Positions 53,454-62,589 of a stretch of DNA of 64,000 bases are shown here, in pieces. How positions within the stretch are numbered: position 1 is the first letter of the stretch; each line of letters begins with the position of its first letter. The position numbers were made by a program, and so were the translations under genes. The notes beneath the pieces are model-generated. The model saw only the letters and a list, made by a program, of their open reading frames with translations, was not told the origin of the DNA and made no database searches. This DNA is from Streptomyces echinatus (lineage in GTDB: Bacteria; Actinomycetota; Actinomycetes; Streptomycetales; Streptomycetaceae): positions 761,907 through 825,906 of the forward strand of contig NZ_JACHJK010000003.1 in assembly GCF_014203595.1 (NCBI RefSeq), given 5' to 3'.

Positions 53454-54751
53454 CCACCGCCGAACCGCCCGGGGGACTGGGCAGACGCCGCTTCCTGCGC
53501 GGGGCCGCGCTGGCCGGCGCCGGGCTCACCACGAGCGCCGCCGCGCCCGACGCCACGGCTCCGGGGGCCGCCGCCGCGGCGACCGCCGTCGCTCCCTTCC
53601 ACGGCATCCACCAGGCCTCCGTCATCGCGGCCCCGCGCCGCACCTGCGTCCTCGCCGCCCTCGACGTGACCGCCACAAGCCCCGCCGAACTCACCGACCT
53701 GCTGCGCACGCTCACCGACCGGGCCCGCGCGCTGACCTCCGGCGGCGCCCCGGAGCCGGTGGGTATCACCGGCCCGCCCGCCGACTCCGGTGTGCTCGGC
53801 GACCGGCCGCCCGGCGGGCAGCTGGCCGTGACCGTCGGCGTCGGCGCCTCGCTCTTCGACGACCGGTTCGGGCTCGCCGCGCTCAGGCCCCGGCGGCTGA
53901 CCGCGATGCCGGCGTTTCCCGACGACGACCTGCGGGACGAGTGGTGCCACGGCGACCTCAGCCTCCAACTGCACGCCGACGACCCAGACACCACCCTGCA
54001 CGCGCTGCGCGACATCGCCCGGCACACCCGGGGCGGGCTCCAGGTCCGCTGGCGGCTGGACGGGTTCACCAGCCCGCCCCGGCCCTCGGGCACACCCCGC
54101 AATCTGATGGGCTTCAAGGACGGCACCGCCAACCCGGACGCGGGCAACACCCGGGAGATGGACCGCCTGGTGTGGGTGGGCCGGGGAGCGGACGAGCCGG
54201 ACTGGACGGCCGGCGGCAGCTACCAGGTGGTCCGGCTGATCCGGATGCTGGTGGAGTTCTGGGACCGGGTCGCGCTGAGCGAGCAGGAGCGCATGTTCGG
54301 CCGGGCCCGCTCCTCCGGCGCCCCGCTGGACGGCGACCACGAGCACGACACGCCGAAGTACGCCGACGACCCCAAGGGCGATGTGATCCCGCTGGACGCG
54401 CACATCCGGCGCGCCGACCCGCGCACCCCCGCCACGGCGGGACAGCGCCTGCTGCGCCGCGCCTACAACTACGACCGGGGGATGGACACCAACGGCAACC
54501 TCGACATGGGTCTGCTGTTCTGCTGCTACCAGCGGGACCTGGCCCGCCAGTTCGAGACCGTGCAGCGGCGGCTGGCGGGCGAGCCGCTGACGGACTACAT
54601 CAGCCCGTTCGGCGGCGGCTACTTCTTCGCACTGCCCGGCGTCCGGGACGCCGCGGACTGGTACGGGCGGGGCCTGCTGGGCCGGCCTGTCCGGACAGCC
54701 CGGCGGCCGAACGGGTCAACACACCGTCAAGAATCGCGTCCGCATTCCTGA
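53450..54751 (+). CDS. efeB: Tat-exported Dyp-type heme peroxidase EfeB
   Basis: A 433-residue peroxidase from GTG 53450. A twin-arginine signal ([16 protein letters not shown]) is followed by two ferredoxin-like halves; GFKDGTANP is the distal GxxDG motif and RSSGAPLDG.. the conserved middle. EfeB oxidises ferrous iron or acts on heme in the EfeUOB system. No efeU permease follows here; the next gene is an unrelated phosphoesterase. Confidence 0.92.
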   Translation: MTTAEPPGGLGRRRFLRGAALAGAGLTTSAAAPDATAPGAAAAATAVAPFHGIHQASVIAAPRRTCVLAALDVTATSPAELTDLLRTLTDRARALTSGGAPEPVGITGPPADSGVLGDRPPGGQLAVTVGVGASLFDDRFGLAALRPRRLTAMPAFPDDDLRDEWCHGDLSLQLHADDPDTTLHALRDIARHTRGGLQVRWRLDGFTSPPRPSGTPRNLMGFKDGTANPDAGNTREMDRLVWVGRGADEPDWTAGGSYQVVRLIRMLVEFWDRVALSEQERMFGRARSSGAPLDGDHEHDTPKYADDPKGDVIPLDAHIRRADPRTPATAGQRLLRRAYNYDRGMDTNGNLDMGLLFCCYQRDLARQFETVQRRLAGEPLTDYISPFGGGYFFALPGVRDAADWYGRGLLGRPVRTARRPNGSTHRQESRPHS

Positions 54752-54860
54752 CCGGGAGTTCACGCGTACGCCACCATGGCTCCGCTGCCGCGCCCCGAAG
54801 CGGGCGCAGCATCCGTGCTCGTACGACGCACCGACATTCCCGTACGGAGGTTCAGCCACC

Positions 54861-56675
54861 ATGGTCGACAAGGGAAGAGGAGCAGCGGCAAGGAGCCTCG
54901 GAGCGCTCGCCGGGGCCGCCGCGCTCACGGTACTCGGCGGCACCGCGCCGGCCTGGGCGGCAGCGCCCTCCGCCCGGGCGACCGCGACGCCGATCCAGCA
55001 CGTCGTCGTCCTCTTCGACGAGAACATCTCCTTCGACCACTACTTCGCCACCTATCCGAAGGCCGCCAACACCGACGGCACGAAGTTCACGGCGGCGAGG
55101 AACACCCCGAAGGACATCGACACCCTCGCCCACGCCGGGCTGCTGAACCGGAACCCGAACCTGTACACGCCCCGGCGGCTCTCCCCGGCCCAGGCGGTGA
55201 CCTGCGACCAGAACCATTCCTACGGACCCGAGCAGTACGCGGCCAACGGCGGCAGGGCCGACCGGTACGTGCAGAACACCTCGGTCGACAGGTGCAGCGG
55301 CGGCCTGTTCGGCGAGCCGGGCCTGGTGATGGACTACTACGACGGGAACACCGTCACGGCGCTGTGGAACTACGCCCAGCACTACGCCCTGTCCGACCGG
55401 TCCTTCAGCTCCACCTACGGCCCCTCCACCCCTGGCGCGATCAACCTGGTCTCCGGCAACACACACGGCGTGATCTCCGTCGACCCGGCCACCGGCAAGC
55501 AGACGTCCAGGCCGGACCCGTACGCAGTCAAGTCACCCGACTCCCGGGGCGTCGGCACGATGATCAACGACCCCGACCCGGCCTTCGACGACTGCTCGAA
55601 CAAGGACCACACCGGCAGCAACGCGCTGGCGGCCATGCGGGGCAGGAACATCGGTCATCTGCTGAACGCCCGGAACGTGACCTGGGGCTGGTTCCAGGGC
55701 GGCTTCCGCCCGTCGACCCCGTGGAACGGCACCGCCGGCTCCCACGCCAAGTGCCGCACGGCGCACGCCAACGTGGGCGGCGCGACCGTGGTCGACTACA
55801 GCCCGCACCACAACCCGTTCGCCTACTACAAGTCGACGGCCAACCCGCACCACCTGCCGCCGAAGAACGTCGCGGAGATCGGTCACGCCGGCCGGGCCAA
55901 CCACAACTACGACCTGACCGACTTCTCCGCCGCGCTCAGGGCGGGGCGGCTCCCGGCCGTCAGCTTCGTCAAGGCCGCCCAGTACCAGGACGGCCACGCC
56001 GGCTCCTCCGACCCGCTGGACGAGCAGCACTTCCTGGTGAAGCAGATCAACGCGATCCAGAGCGCACCGCAGTGGAGATCCACGGCGATCGTGGTGGCGT
56101 ACGACGACTCCGACGGCTGGTACGACCACGCCTACGTCGCCCCGAAGAACGGCTCCACGGACACCTCGCTCGGCTCCAACGGCAAGGCGACCGACAGCCC
56201 CGCCTGCCGGAGGGGGCCGAGGGCGGCCGGCGGCTACGCGGACCGCTGCGGCCCCGGCACCCGGCAGCCGCTGCTCGTCATCTCGCCGTACAGCAAGGTC
56301 AACAAGGTCGACCACACCCTGACGAACCAGGCGTCCGTCATCCGTTTCATCGAGGACAACTGGCACACCGGCCGCATCGGCGACCATTCCTTCGACGCCA
56401 CGGCCGGCTCGCTCACGGGCATGTTCGACTTCGCGCACCCCAACAACCGGCAGGTGCTGCTGAACTCGGACGGCTCGGTGAGGTCCGTCGGCCCGGTCCG
56501 GGACGTCGCCGCCGTGCGCACGCGCATCACCCCGGGTCCGGGGATGCGGGTCATGGCCGCGGCGACCGACGGTTCCCGGTTCCCGGCCCTTCCGGTCGGC
56601 CTGGGTCTCGGCGGTCTGCTGGCCGCCGGTGCGACCGGCACCTACCTCACGCTGCGGCGCAGGCACGCCTCCTGA
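54861..56675 (+). CDS. Secreted phosphoesterase (phospholipase C / acid phosphatase superfamily)
   Basis: A 604-residue exported enzyme. Signal peptide to about residue 34; the phosphoesterase domain begins IQHVVVLFDENISFDHYFATYP (metal Glu and Asn) with DRSFSSTYGPSTPG and later AYDDSDGWYDH and PLLVISPYSKVN. C-terminal VGLGLGGLLAAGATGTYLTLRRRH is a membrane anchor. The family includes phospholipases C and acid phosphatases. A GTTCACG repeat-like element at 54758 could be a PhoP site but is weak. Confidence 0.9.
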   Translation: MVDKGRGAAARSLGALAGAAALTVLGGTAPAWAAAPSARATATPIQHVVVLFDENISFDHYFATYPKAANTDGTKFTAARNTPKDIDTLAHAGLLNRNPNLYTPRRLSPAQAVTCDQNHSYGPEQYAANGGRADRYVQNTSVDRCSGGLFGEPGLVMDYYDGNTVTALWNYAQHYALSDRSFSSTYGPSTPGAINLVSGNTHGVISVDPATGKQTSRPDPYAVKSPDSRGVGTMINDPDPAFDDCSNKDHTGSNALAAMRGRNIGHLLNARNVTWGWFQGGFRPSTPWNGTAGSHAKCRTAHANVGGATVVDYSPHHNPFAYYKSTANPHHLPPKNVAEIGHAGRANHNYDLTDFSAALRAGRLPAVSFVKAAQYQDGHAGSSDPLDEQHFLVKQINAIQSAPQWRSTAIVVAYDDSDGWYDHAYVAPKNGSTDTSLGSNGKATDSPACRRGPRAAGGYADRCGPGTRQPLLVISPYSKVNKVDHTLTNQASVIRFIEDNWHTGRIGDHSFDATAGSLTGMFDFAHPNNRQVLLNSDGSVRSVGPVRDVAAVRTRITPGPGMRVMAAATDGSRFPALPVGLGLGGLLAAGATGTYLTLRRRHAS

Positions 56676-56891
56676 GCCGTCCCGGCATCCGGGCGGGGCG
56701 TCGGCGCGCGGGGAAAACCGCTGGCCGGCGCCTGCCCGCGACGTCTGTTGGCGCGCCCGTGTCGTTCCGCCCGGTTTTCGGGTAGTTGCCTTGTTCCGTA
56801 CAGCCGGCGCTCTCGCCAGCAGCATGATGGGCACCATGCATGGATCTGGCCGGGGTGCGCATCGCGCCGGCGAGGGCGCGCGGGCCGCGCC

Positions 56892-57041
56892 GAGTTCTAC
56901 CAGCTGGCCGGCTACCTCCTGCTCGACTACGGCAGATCGGTGGGGAGGTCGGCCCGTGGGTGTTGTGAGGTGGCCGCTCGCGCCGACGGCATGCCCCGCT
57001 CACCCGTACCGGACCGGTCGGTGCCAGAGCTGTTGCAGTAG
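56892..57041 (+). pseudogene. Possible decayed gene fragment
   Basis: The frame reads EFYQLAGYLLLDYGRSVG, which resembles a C-terminal helix seen in larger streptomycete proteins (LLLDY followed by a conserved strand), then loses sense and stops at 57041, overlapping the 3' end of the BlaI gene. No start or ribosome site belongs to it. The rest of the gap 56676-56999 holds nothing else visible. Low certainty. Confidence 0.25.
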
Positions 57042-57479
57042 ACCGAGGAACGGTGGCACGGACTGTTCGCCCATGACGGCAGACGGCTGGAGCTCGCCGG
57101 CGGCCTGGAGGCGGGTGACGTACGGGTGCCGGGCGCAGCGGTCGAGGAGCTGGGCGACGAAGCGGGCCAGGACCGTCTCCCGGTCGCTGCCGCGGTCGAG
57201 TTCGCTGTGCATGCGCAGGGCGGTCAGGCCGTGCGGGTCCTGGATGGGGCGGTAGGCGTAGCCACGTCCCTGCCGCTCGCGTTCCAGCGTCCCCTTCTCG
57301 TACAGGCGGCTGAGGATGGTCGTCACGGTGGTCCGGGCCAGGCCGGAGGCGAGGCCGGTCTGTACCAGGGCAGGGGTCAGCGGCGTGCCGGCCGCCCACA
57401 GTGCCGCCATTACGGCGGCCTCCAGCTCGCCCGCCGGCCGGCGCTCGTCCTTTTCGGCGCTCAGGGAAACGATCCTCAC
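57000..57479 (-). CDS. BlaI/MecI/CopY family repressor
   Basis: A 159-residue regulator. The winged helix is typical: LEAAVMAALWAAGTPLTPALVQ, ARTTVTTILSRLYEKGTLERERQGRGYAYRP. The dimer region reads DRETVLARFVAQL, after which the sequence departs from the usual short acidic end and runs about 50 residues, possibly after a frameshift or rearrangement near the gene fragment at 56892-57041. Two GTCTAC...GTAGAC sites lie directly upstream; the divergent DedA operon is the probable target. No BlaR-type protease is nearby. Confidence 0.85.
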   Translation of the reverse strand: MRIVSLSAEKDERRPAGELEAAVMAALWAAGTPLTPALVQTGLASGLARTTVTTILSRLYEKGTLERERQGRGYAYRPIQDPHGLTALRMHSELDRGSDRETVLARFVAQLLDRCARHPYVTRLQAAGELQPSAVMGEQSVPPFLGLLQQLWHRPVRYG

Positions 57480-57488
57480 TTTGCGATC

Positions 57489-57525
57489 GTCTACACTGCC
57501 GTAGACCGTCTACGGCATTGTAGAC
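57489..57525. promoter_or_regulatory. Two BlaI-type operators
   Basis: GTCTACACTGCCGTAGAC (57489-57506) and GTCTACGGCATTGTAGAC (57508-57525) are adjacent 18-bp inverted repeats with the TAC(A)nnnn(T)GTA core of BlaI/CopY operators, between the repressor gene and dedA. Confidence 0.8.
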
Positions 57526-57575
57526 GGTCCGGGTGCCGTACGATCCGGCGGCCCGTACGGAAAGGACTCCTGCCG

Positions 57576-58244
57576 ATGACCACACCCGTGGTTCTATCGT
57601 CGCAGCTCGCGGTGAACCCGCTGGACGCGCAGTCACTACTGGCGGCCTTCGGTGTGCTGGGCGTCGGCTTGGTGATGTTCGCCGAGACCGGCCTGCTGGT
57701 CGGTTTCTTCCTGCCGGGCGACTCGCTGCTGTTCACGGCGGGCCTGCTGTGCACGGGCACGGGCCGGCATGGCGTACATCTGTCGCTGGGGCCGCTGCTG
57801 GCCGCCGCCGCGTTCGGCGCGCTGGCCGGCGCGCAGTGCGGCTATCTCATCGGGCGCCGGGCGGGTGGCGCCCTGCTGGCCCGCAGCCGCTCGGCGCGCC
57901 TGCGCGAGGGAGCCGGGCGGGCTGAGGAACTGCTCGCGCGCTACGGGCATGCGAAGGCGATCGTGCTGGCGAGATTCGTGCCAGTGGTGCGGACCGTGCT
58001 CAATCCGATCGCGGGTGCGCTGGGCGTGCCGGCCCGGGTGTTCACCCTGTGGCAGGTGGCCGGCGGCCTGGTGTGGAGCGTCGGACTGACCCTGGCGGGA
58101 TACGCGCTGGGCTCCTCGATCCCGAACGTGGACCGCTATCTGCTGCCGCTGGTCGCACTGATCGTGGTGCTGTCGCTGATCCCGCTCGCCCTGGAGCTGT
58201 ACCGCAGCCGACGGCGTGCCAAGGCCGGGGAGGTCCGCGGATGA
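57576..58244 (+). CDS. DedA family membrane protein
   Basis: A 222-residue protein with the DedA signature: FAETGLLVGFFLPGDSLLFTAGLL, LAGAQCGYLIGRRAG, and RFVPVVRTVLNPIAGALGVPARVF (conserved membrane re-entrant region). DedA proteins include undecaprenyl-phosphate and phospholipid flippases. It begins a tightly coupled run with two PAP2 phosphatases and a two-component pair; 4-bp overlap with the next gene. Confidence 0.92.
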   Translation: MTTPVVLSSQLAVNPLDAQSLLAAFGVLGVGLVMFAETGLLVGFFLPGDSLLFTAGLLCTGTGRHGVHLSLGPLLAAAAFGALAGAQCGYLIGRRAGGALLARSRSARLREGAGRAEELLARYGHAKAIVLARFVPVVRTVLNPIAGALGVPARVFTLWQVAGGLVWSVGLTLAGYALGSSIPNVDRYLLPLVALIVVLSLIPLALELYRSRRRAKAGEVRG

Positions 58245-58849
58245 TGCTCGCGTTCGGCGGAGCGTCGATCGACGGCTCCGCCTACCGGGACGTGGTGGGC
58301 CTCGCGGGGCGCTCGCCAGGCTGGCTGGACACCACGATCAAGGTGTGGTCGACGTACGGTCTGGCGGTGTTCGCCCTGTTCATGGCACTGGCCTGGTGGC
58401 GGGCGCGGCGCCTGGGAGCCGGACCCGCCGTGACGGCGCTGGCCGCGCCGGTGGTCGTGGTCCTCGCGTACGGCGTCAATGATGTCCTGAAGCTGCTCGT
58501 CCGCGAGGACCGGCCCTGCCGGAACCTGCCGGTACGCACCCTGGAGGCGTGTCCGGCGCACGGTGACTGGTCGTTCCCCAGCAACCATGCGGCGATCGCC
58601 GCGGCGGCCGCCGTGGCGCTGCTGTTCGTGTCGCGGTGGCTGGGCACGATCGCCTGCGCGGCGGCGGTCGCGATGGCGGCCTCCCGGGTCTGGATCGGTG
58701 TTCACTACCCGCACGACGTGGCGACCGGGATGGTTGTGGGCGCATGCGTCCCGCTCGTGGCCATGGCCGCAGTGCGCGGCCGGTCCGAGGTGCTGGCCGG
58801 ACGCCTTGCGGCGGCCGCTCCCCTGCGCGTACTGCTGTCGGCCTCATGA
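58241..58849 (+). CDS. PAP2 family phosphatase (1)
   Basis: A 202-residue membrane phosphatase with the three PAP2 motifs: KLLVREDRP, PSNHAAIAAA and SRVWIGVHYPHD. PSNH with the following pattern resembles BcrC-type undecaprenyl pyrophosphate phosphatases. ATG 58241 overlaps the dedA stop; its own stop overlaps the next PAP2 gene by 4 bp. Confidence 0.92.
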   Translation: MMLAFGGASIDGSAYRDVVGLAGRSPGWLDTTIKVWSTYGLAVFALFMALAWWRARRLGAGPAVTALAAPVVVVLAYGVNDVLKLLVREDRPCRNLPVRTLEACPAHGDWSFPSNHAAIAAAAAVALLFVSRWLGTIACAAAVAMAASRVWIGVHYPHDVATGMVVGACVPLVAMAAVRGRSEVLAGRLAAAAPLRVLLSAS

Positions 58850-59577
58850 ACCGAAGGGACGCCGCCGATGTGGCGGGCAGCGTCAGCCTTGGCACGTGGG
58901 CGGCGTTCACCGTGCTGGCGCTGTTCGTCACCGGCCGGGCCGGCGCACCGCTGTGGCTGGACGACAGGTTCCTCATATGGTCGGTCGGCCACCGCCCGGA
59001 GGAGGCCGTGGCCCTGGCCCGGGGAGTGACCGCCACCGGCACCGGCGCCGTCCCGTACCTCCTCGTGGCGCTGGCGGGAGCGGTCGCGGGCCGCACGCCA
59101 CGGACCCGGTTGCTCGCCTCCGCCCTCGGACTCGCCTGTCTCGCCGCGGGTCAGCTCCTGCGCTATGGCGTGATGGAGTCGATTCAGCGGCCGCGTCCAC
59201 CGCGGAGCGACTGGACGACACACGCGAGCGGCTGGGCGTTCCCCTCCGGCCACACCACCACGGCCGCCCTTGCCGCCGGCCTGCTGGTCATCGCGCTCAC
59301 CCTGCGCGCTCCCCGAGGGGGAACGACCCTGCGGATCGCGGTGTGCGGCTGGGGATTGCTGGTCGGGCTCACCCGGGTCTATCTGGGAGTGCACTGGTTC
59401 ACGGATGTCGTCGGCGGCTGGCTGTTCGCCGCCGGCTGGCTCGGGGCATGCCTGTGGGCAGCCGCCCACTGGCTGCCCACCCCCCTGCTCAGCAACATGA
59501 TCACCCCGACTCCGATACCGGCGGAGGACCATGCGCCCCAAGATCCTGGTGGTGGAGGACGATCACGCCCTGCGTGA
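58846..59577 (+). CDS. PAP2 family phosphatase (2)
   Basis: A 243-residue membrane phosphatase: SIQRPRPPRSDW (motif 1, with Gln for the usual Lys spacing), AFPSGHTTTAAL (motif 2) and TRVYLGVHWFTDVVGG (motif 3). Different subgroup from the preceding one (PSGH type). The last 15 codons overlap the response regulator gene by 47 bp, an unusually long overlap that suggests a tightly linked unit. Confidence 0.9.
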   Translation: MNRRDAADVAGSVSLGTWAAFTVLALFVTGRAGAPLWLDDRFLIWSVGHRPEEAVALARGVTATGTGAVPYLLVALAGAVAGRTPRTRLLASALGLACLAAGQLLRYGVMESIQRPRPPRSDWTTHASGWAFPSGHTTTAALAAGLLVIALTLRAPRGGTTLRIAVCGWGLLVGLTRVYLGVHWFTDVVGGWLFAAGWLGACLWAAAHWLPTPLLSNMITPTPIPAEDHAPQDPGGGGRSRPA

Positions 59578-60193
59578 CACCCTGCGCCGCGGCCTGTACG
59601 AGGAGGACTTCGACCCGCTCCCGGCCGCCGACGGCGCCACCGCCCTGCGCTTGGCCACGGACGACGTCGCGGCGGCCGTCCTGGACGTCGGCCTGCCCGA
59701 CGCCGACGGGCGGGACGTGTGCCAGGCGATGCGCGCCAACGGCTTCCTCGCCCCCGTGATCTTCCTGACCGCCCGGCACCAGCTCACCGACCGCCTGGCC
59801 GGCTTCTCCGCCGGCGGCGACGACTACCTGACCAAGCCGTTCCATCTCGCCGAACTCGCCGCCCGGCTGAGAGCCGTCCTCAAACGGACAGCCACCACGA
59901 CGACGGCCTCCACCGGTGACCTGGTCCTGGACGCGGTGGACCACAGCGTGAACGTGCATGGCTCCCGCGTCACCCTGTCCCCCACCGAGTTCCGGCTGCT
60001 GGCCACGCTCCTTGCCGCCGACGGCACCCTCGTGCGCCGCCGCGAGCTGGTGCGGGCCGGGTGGCCGGAGGGCGCGCAAGTCAGCGACAACACCCTGGAC
60101 CAGTACCTGAGCCGACTGCGCCGCAAGCTGCGGGAAGCCGGCAGCGACCTGTCGATCGACACGGCGCGTGGGATCGGGCACCGCCTGTCATGA
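59531..60193 (+). CDS. OmpR family response regulator
   Basis: A 220-residue regulator: receiver with VVEDD, phospho-acceptor Asp52 (AAVLDVGLPDADG), switch Thr in FLTA and YLTKPF lysine; C-terminal winged helix with SPTEFRLLATLLA and VSDNTLDQYLSRLRRKL. Overlaps its kinase by 4 bp. The matching 16-bp boxes upstream of both COG4705 genes are the best candidates for its binding sites. Confidence 0.94.
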   Translation: MRPKILVVEDDHALRDTLRRGLYEEDFDPLPAADGATALRLATDDVAAAVLDVGLPDADGRDVCQAMRANGFLAPVIFLTARHQLTDRLAGFSAGGDDYLTKPFHLAELAARLRAVLKRTATTTTASTGDLVLDAVDHSVNVHGSRVTLSPTEFRLLATLLAADGTLVRRRELVRAGWPEGAQVSDNTLDQYLSRLRRKLREAGSDLSIDTARGIGHRLS

Positions 60194-61566
60194 ACAGTGC
60201 CTCACGCGTCCTGCGGCGCCTCGCCCCGCGCACCCTGCGCGGCCGGCTCTCCCTGGTGGCCCTGACCACCGCGGCCCTGCTGATGACGATCCTGACCGTC
60301 GTGTTCAACGCCGTGATGGACCGGCACCTGCAGCACCAGGCGGACGACGAACTGCGCAGCCGGGCGGCAGCGGTGGCCACGACCGTCGACACCACCGGTT
60401 CCCGAGTGCGCGTCCTGGAAACCGTCAACGACCGTCTCCTCGACGCCAACGTGTGGATCTACGGCGGGACCCGTCTGCTGGAGAAGCCGCCGTCCGCCAC
60501 GGCCGGCGAACCGGCGGCCCGGGCCGCCGACCGGCTGGCCACCCAGCCGAGGGACGCCTGCGCCACCGTTCAGGCGCACGGTCACCGACCCGTCCGGCTG
60601 TGCGCCCAGCGCGTCCCCGGCCGCCGCTCCACCGCCACCGTCGTCACCGCCCTGGACCTGACTCCGTACCACAGCTCGGCCGACACCCTGCTGGCGGGAT
60701 CACTCGTCCTGGACGTCGTGATGCTCGGCTGCACCTATGTACTCACCCGTCTGTCCGTCGGCCGGGCACTGCGTCCGGTGCGGACGATGACCGAGCAGGC
60801 CACCCAATGGAGCGCGGTGGGCTCCGACGAGCGCTTCGGCACGGAGGACCACCCGGCCGAACTCGCCCGCCTGGGTTCCTCCCTGGACGCGCTCCTGGAC
60901 CGCATACGCACTGTCCTGCGTCACGAACAGCAGCTGACGGGAGAGCTGTCCCACGAACTGCGCACGCCGCTCACCCGGATCGTCATGGAACTCGACTGGT
61001 GGCGGGCCCGCCCCCGCACGGACGCCGAGACCCACGCCGCCCAAGAGGTGATCGCCGAGGCCGCCCAGTCCATGCGCACCATCTGCGACACGCTCCTGCA
61101 CGACGCCCGCGACAACGCGCTGAACCCGGCAACGGTCCCCGGAACGACCGACGTACTGCCCGTCCTGGACCGCCTGCTCCAGCACCTCGACCGGGTGAAG
61201 ACCGCGGTGGAGACGGAAGCATCGGTGCTGGAAGCGGGTGTCACCCCCGTGCCCCTCGAACGCATCCTCAGCCCCCTGCTCGCCAACGCCGCCCGCTACG
61301 CCCACTCCCGCGTGACCGTGTCCGCTCGGCGTGTCCCCGGCGCCGTGCGGATCGACGTCGTGGACGACGGTCCCGGTGTGCCGGGGACGTTCAGGAACGA
61401 GCTGTTCCAGCCGGGCCGGCGCGCCGATCCCGGCGACGGGCACGACGGCGCGGGCCTGGGGCTGCCGCTCGCGCGACGCCTGGCCCGCGCCGTCGGCGGC
61501 GAGGTGACCTATGACCCCCGGCACACGCCGGGGGCCAGGTTCACGGTCACTCTGCCCGCCGGGTGA
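60190..61566 (+). CDS. Sensor histidine kinase
   Basis: A 458-residue membrane kinase. Two membrane helices (about 25-45 and 170-190) enclose an extracytoplasmic sensor domain; HAMP-like SVGRALRPVRTMTEQ; H-box GELSHELRTPLTRI with His255; N-box PLLANAARYAHS; G-boxes DDGPGVPG and GAGLGLPLARR. The sensor domain is variable, so the signal is unknown; envelope stress fits the operon. Confidence 0.93.
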   Translation: MNSASRVLRRLAPRTLRGRLSLVALTTAALLMTILTVVFNAVMDRHLQHQADDELRSRAAAVATTVDTTGSRVRVLETVNDRLLDANVWIYGGTRLLEKPPSATAGEPAARAADRLATQPRDACATVQAHGHRPVRLCAQRVPGRRSTATVVTALDLTPYHSSADTLLAGSLVLDVVMLGCTYVLTRLSVGRALRPVRTMTEQATQWSAVGSDERFGTEDHPAELARLGSSLDALLDRIRTVLRHEQQLTGELSHELRTPLTRIVMELDWWRARPRTDAETHAAQEVIAEAAQSMRTICDTLLHDARDNALNPATVPGTTDVLPVLDRLLQHLDRVKTAVETEASVLEAGVTPVPLERILSPLLANAARYAHSRVTVSARRVPGAVRIDVVDDGPGVPGTFRNELFQPGRRADPGDGHDGAGLGLPLARRLARAVGGEVTYDPRHTPGARFTVTLPAG

Positions 61567-62437
61567 CCTGTACCTGCCCCTCTTTCACCGACCGGCGTTC
61601 CTGCACGTGGGCGTACGCCATCAGCCCGAACAGGACGGCGAGGAGCACGGCGGACGAGCCCGCGGTGCCCAGATCCAGGCCGCCCTTGGCGACCGGCTTG
61701 GTCAGGAAGTCGCCCGCGGTGGCGCCAAGCGGGCGGGTGAGTACGAAGGCGATCCAGAACAGCAGCACGTTCGGCACCACGGGCACCTTCATCAGCGCCG
61801 CCAGCACGGCCAGCACCCCGGTCACGAGCAACGCGCCGCCCAGGTAGCCGAGACCGGAGCTGTCGGAGAGGAAGTCGCCCATCGAGGTGCCGAGGGTGTT
61901 CGAGACCAGGATCGCCGCCCAGAACAGTGCCTCGCCCCGGAAGGTGACGATGTCTCGGATCTGGAACGTCATCCCGCTCAGCTTCCAGGCCAGGAAGATC
62001 GCCAGGAGGATCGAGACCAGGATCGCCGCTCCCTCCGGGTAGCCGAGGCCGAGGCCCTGCGGTCCCCAGCCCAGCTTCGTCGCGCCGTTCGAGAGGTACT
62101 TGGCGCTGGCGTCCCGGTTCATGAAGTCGGACATGGTCGTGCCGGCCATGGAAGTCGACAGGATCACAGTCCAGTAGAAGAACGGGTTGTAACGGCTGGA
62201 GCGCAGCTGGACCACCAGCGTCACCACGAAGACCAGGAACAGTACGACCGTGGTCAGGAAGTAGCCCAGCTTCAGGGTCTGCGCGAAGAGGTCGCCCGCC
62301 GTCTCACCCAGGGTCGTCGCGGCGATCTTCATGATCCAGAACGCCAGCGTGACCTCGGGCAGCTTCTTCATCACCGACTTGGTCGTACTCGACGTGGCCG
62401 CCACGTCGAGGTCGGTGAGGACCTCCGGTTTCTCCAA
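61547..62437 (-). CDS. COG4705-family membrane protein (1)
   Basis: A 296-residue protein with about eight hydrophobic helices arranged as repeats, each containing a Gly-Asp pair (ETAGDLFA, TTMSDFMN, TSMGDFLS, ATAGDFLT). The start is TTG 62437 with AGGAG 7 bases upstream. COG4705 proteins are uncharacterised membrane proteins. Its 3' end overlaps the kinase gene by 20 bp, tail to tail. The box CCTGAACACATCCTGA lies 118 bp upstream. Confidence 0.85.
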   Translation of the reverse strand: MEKPEVLTDLDVAATSSTTKSVMKKLPEVTLAFWIMKIAATTLGETAGDLFAQTLKLGYFLTTVVLFLVFVVTLVVQLRSSRYNPFFYWTVILSTSMAGTTMSDFMNRDASAKYLSNGATKLGWGPQGLGLGYPEGAAILVSILLAIFLAWKLSGMTFQIRDIVTFRGEALFWAAILVSNTLGTSMGDFLSDSSGLGYLGGALLVTGVLAVLAALMKVPVVPNVLLFWIAFVLTRPLGATAGDFLTKPVAKGGLDLGTAGSSAVLLAVLFGLMAYAHVQERRSVKEGQVQVTRRAE

Positions 62438-62554
62438 TTCAACTCTCCTGTCCGGTCGAACGCCAGGGCGCTCTTCCCGCATGACGGGTCGAGCACCCTG
62501 TTGGCTGTGCCGGCCGCCGACGGCGACCGAGACCTCCGACCGTGGCACACGGTG

Positions 62555-62572
62555 CCTGAACACATCCTGAAC
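62555..62572. promoter_or_regulatory. Direct-repeat box (TTCAGG-N5-TTCAGG) upstream of COG4705 gene 1
   Basis: CCTGAACACATCCTGAAC; on the minus strand TTCAGGATGTGTTCAGG, a direct repeat with 11-bp period as bound by OmpR-type regulators. The same 16-mer occurs at 63457-63472. Confidence 0.65.
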
Positions 62573-62589
62573 GCCTGTCGTGTGGCAGG

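Noticed and set aside
54758..54775. PHO box upstream of the phosphoesterase
   Set aside because: Only one GTTCACG half-site is recognisable; the second 11-bp repeat does not match.
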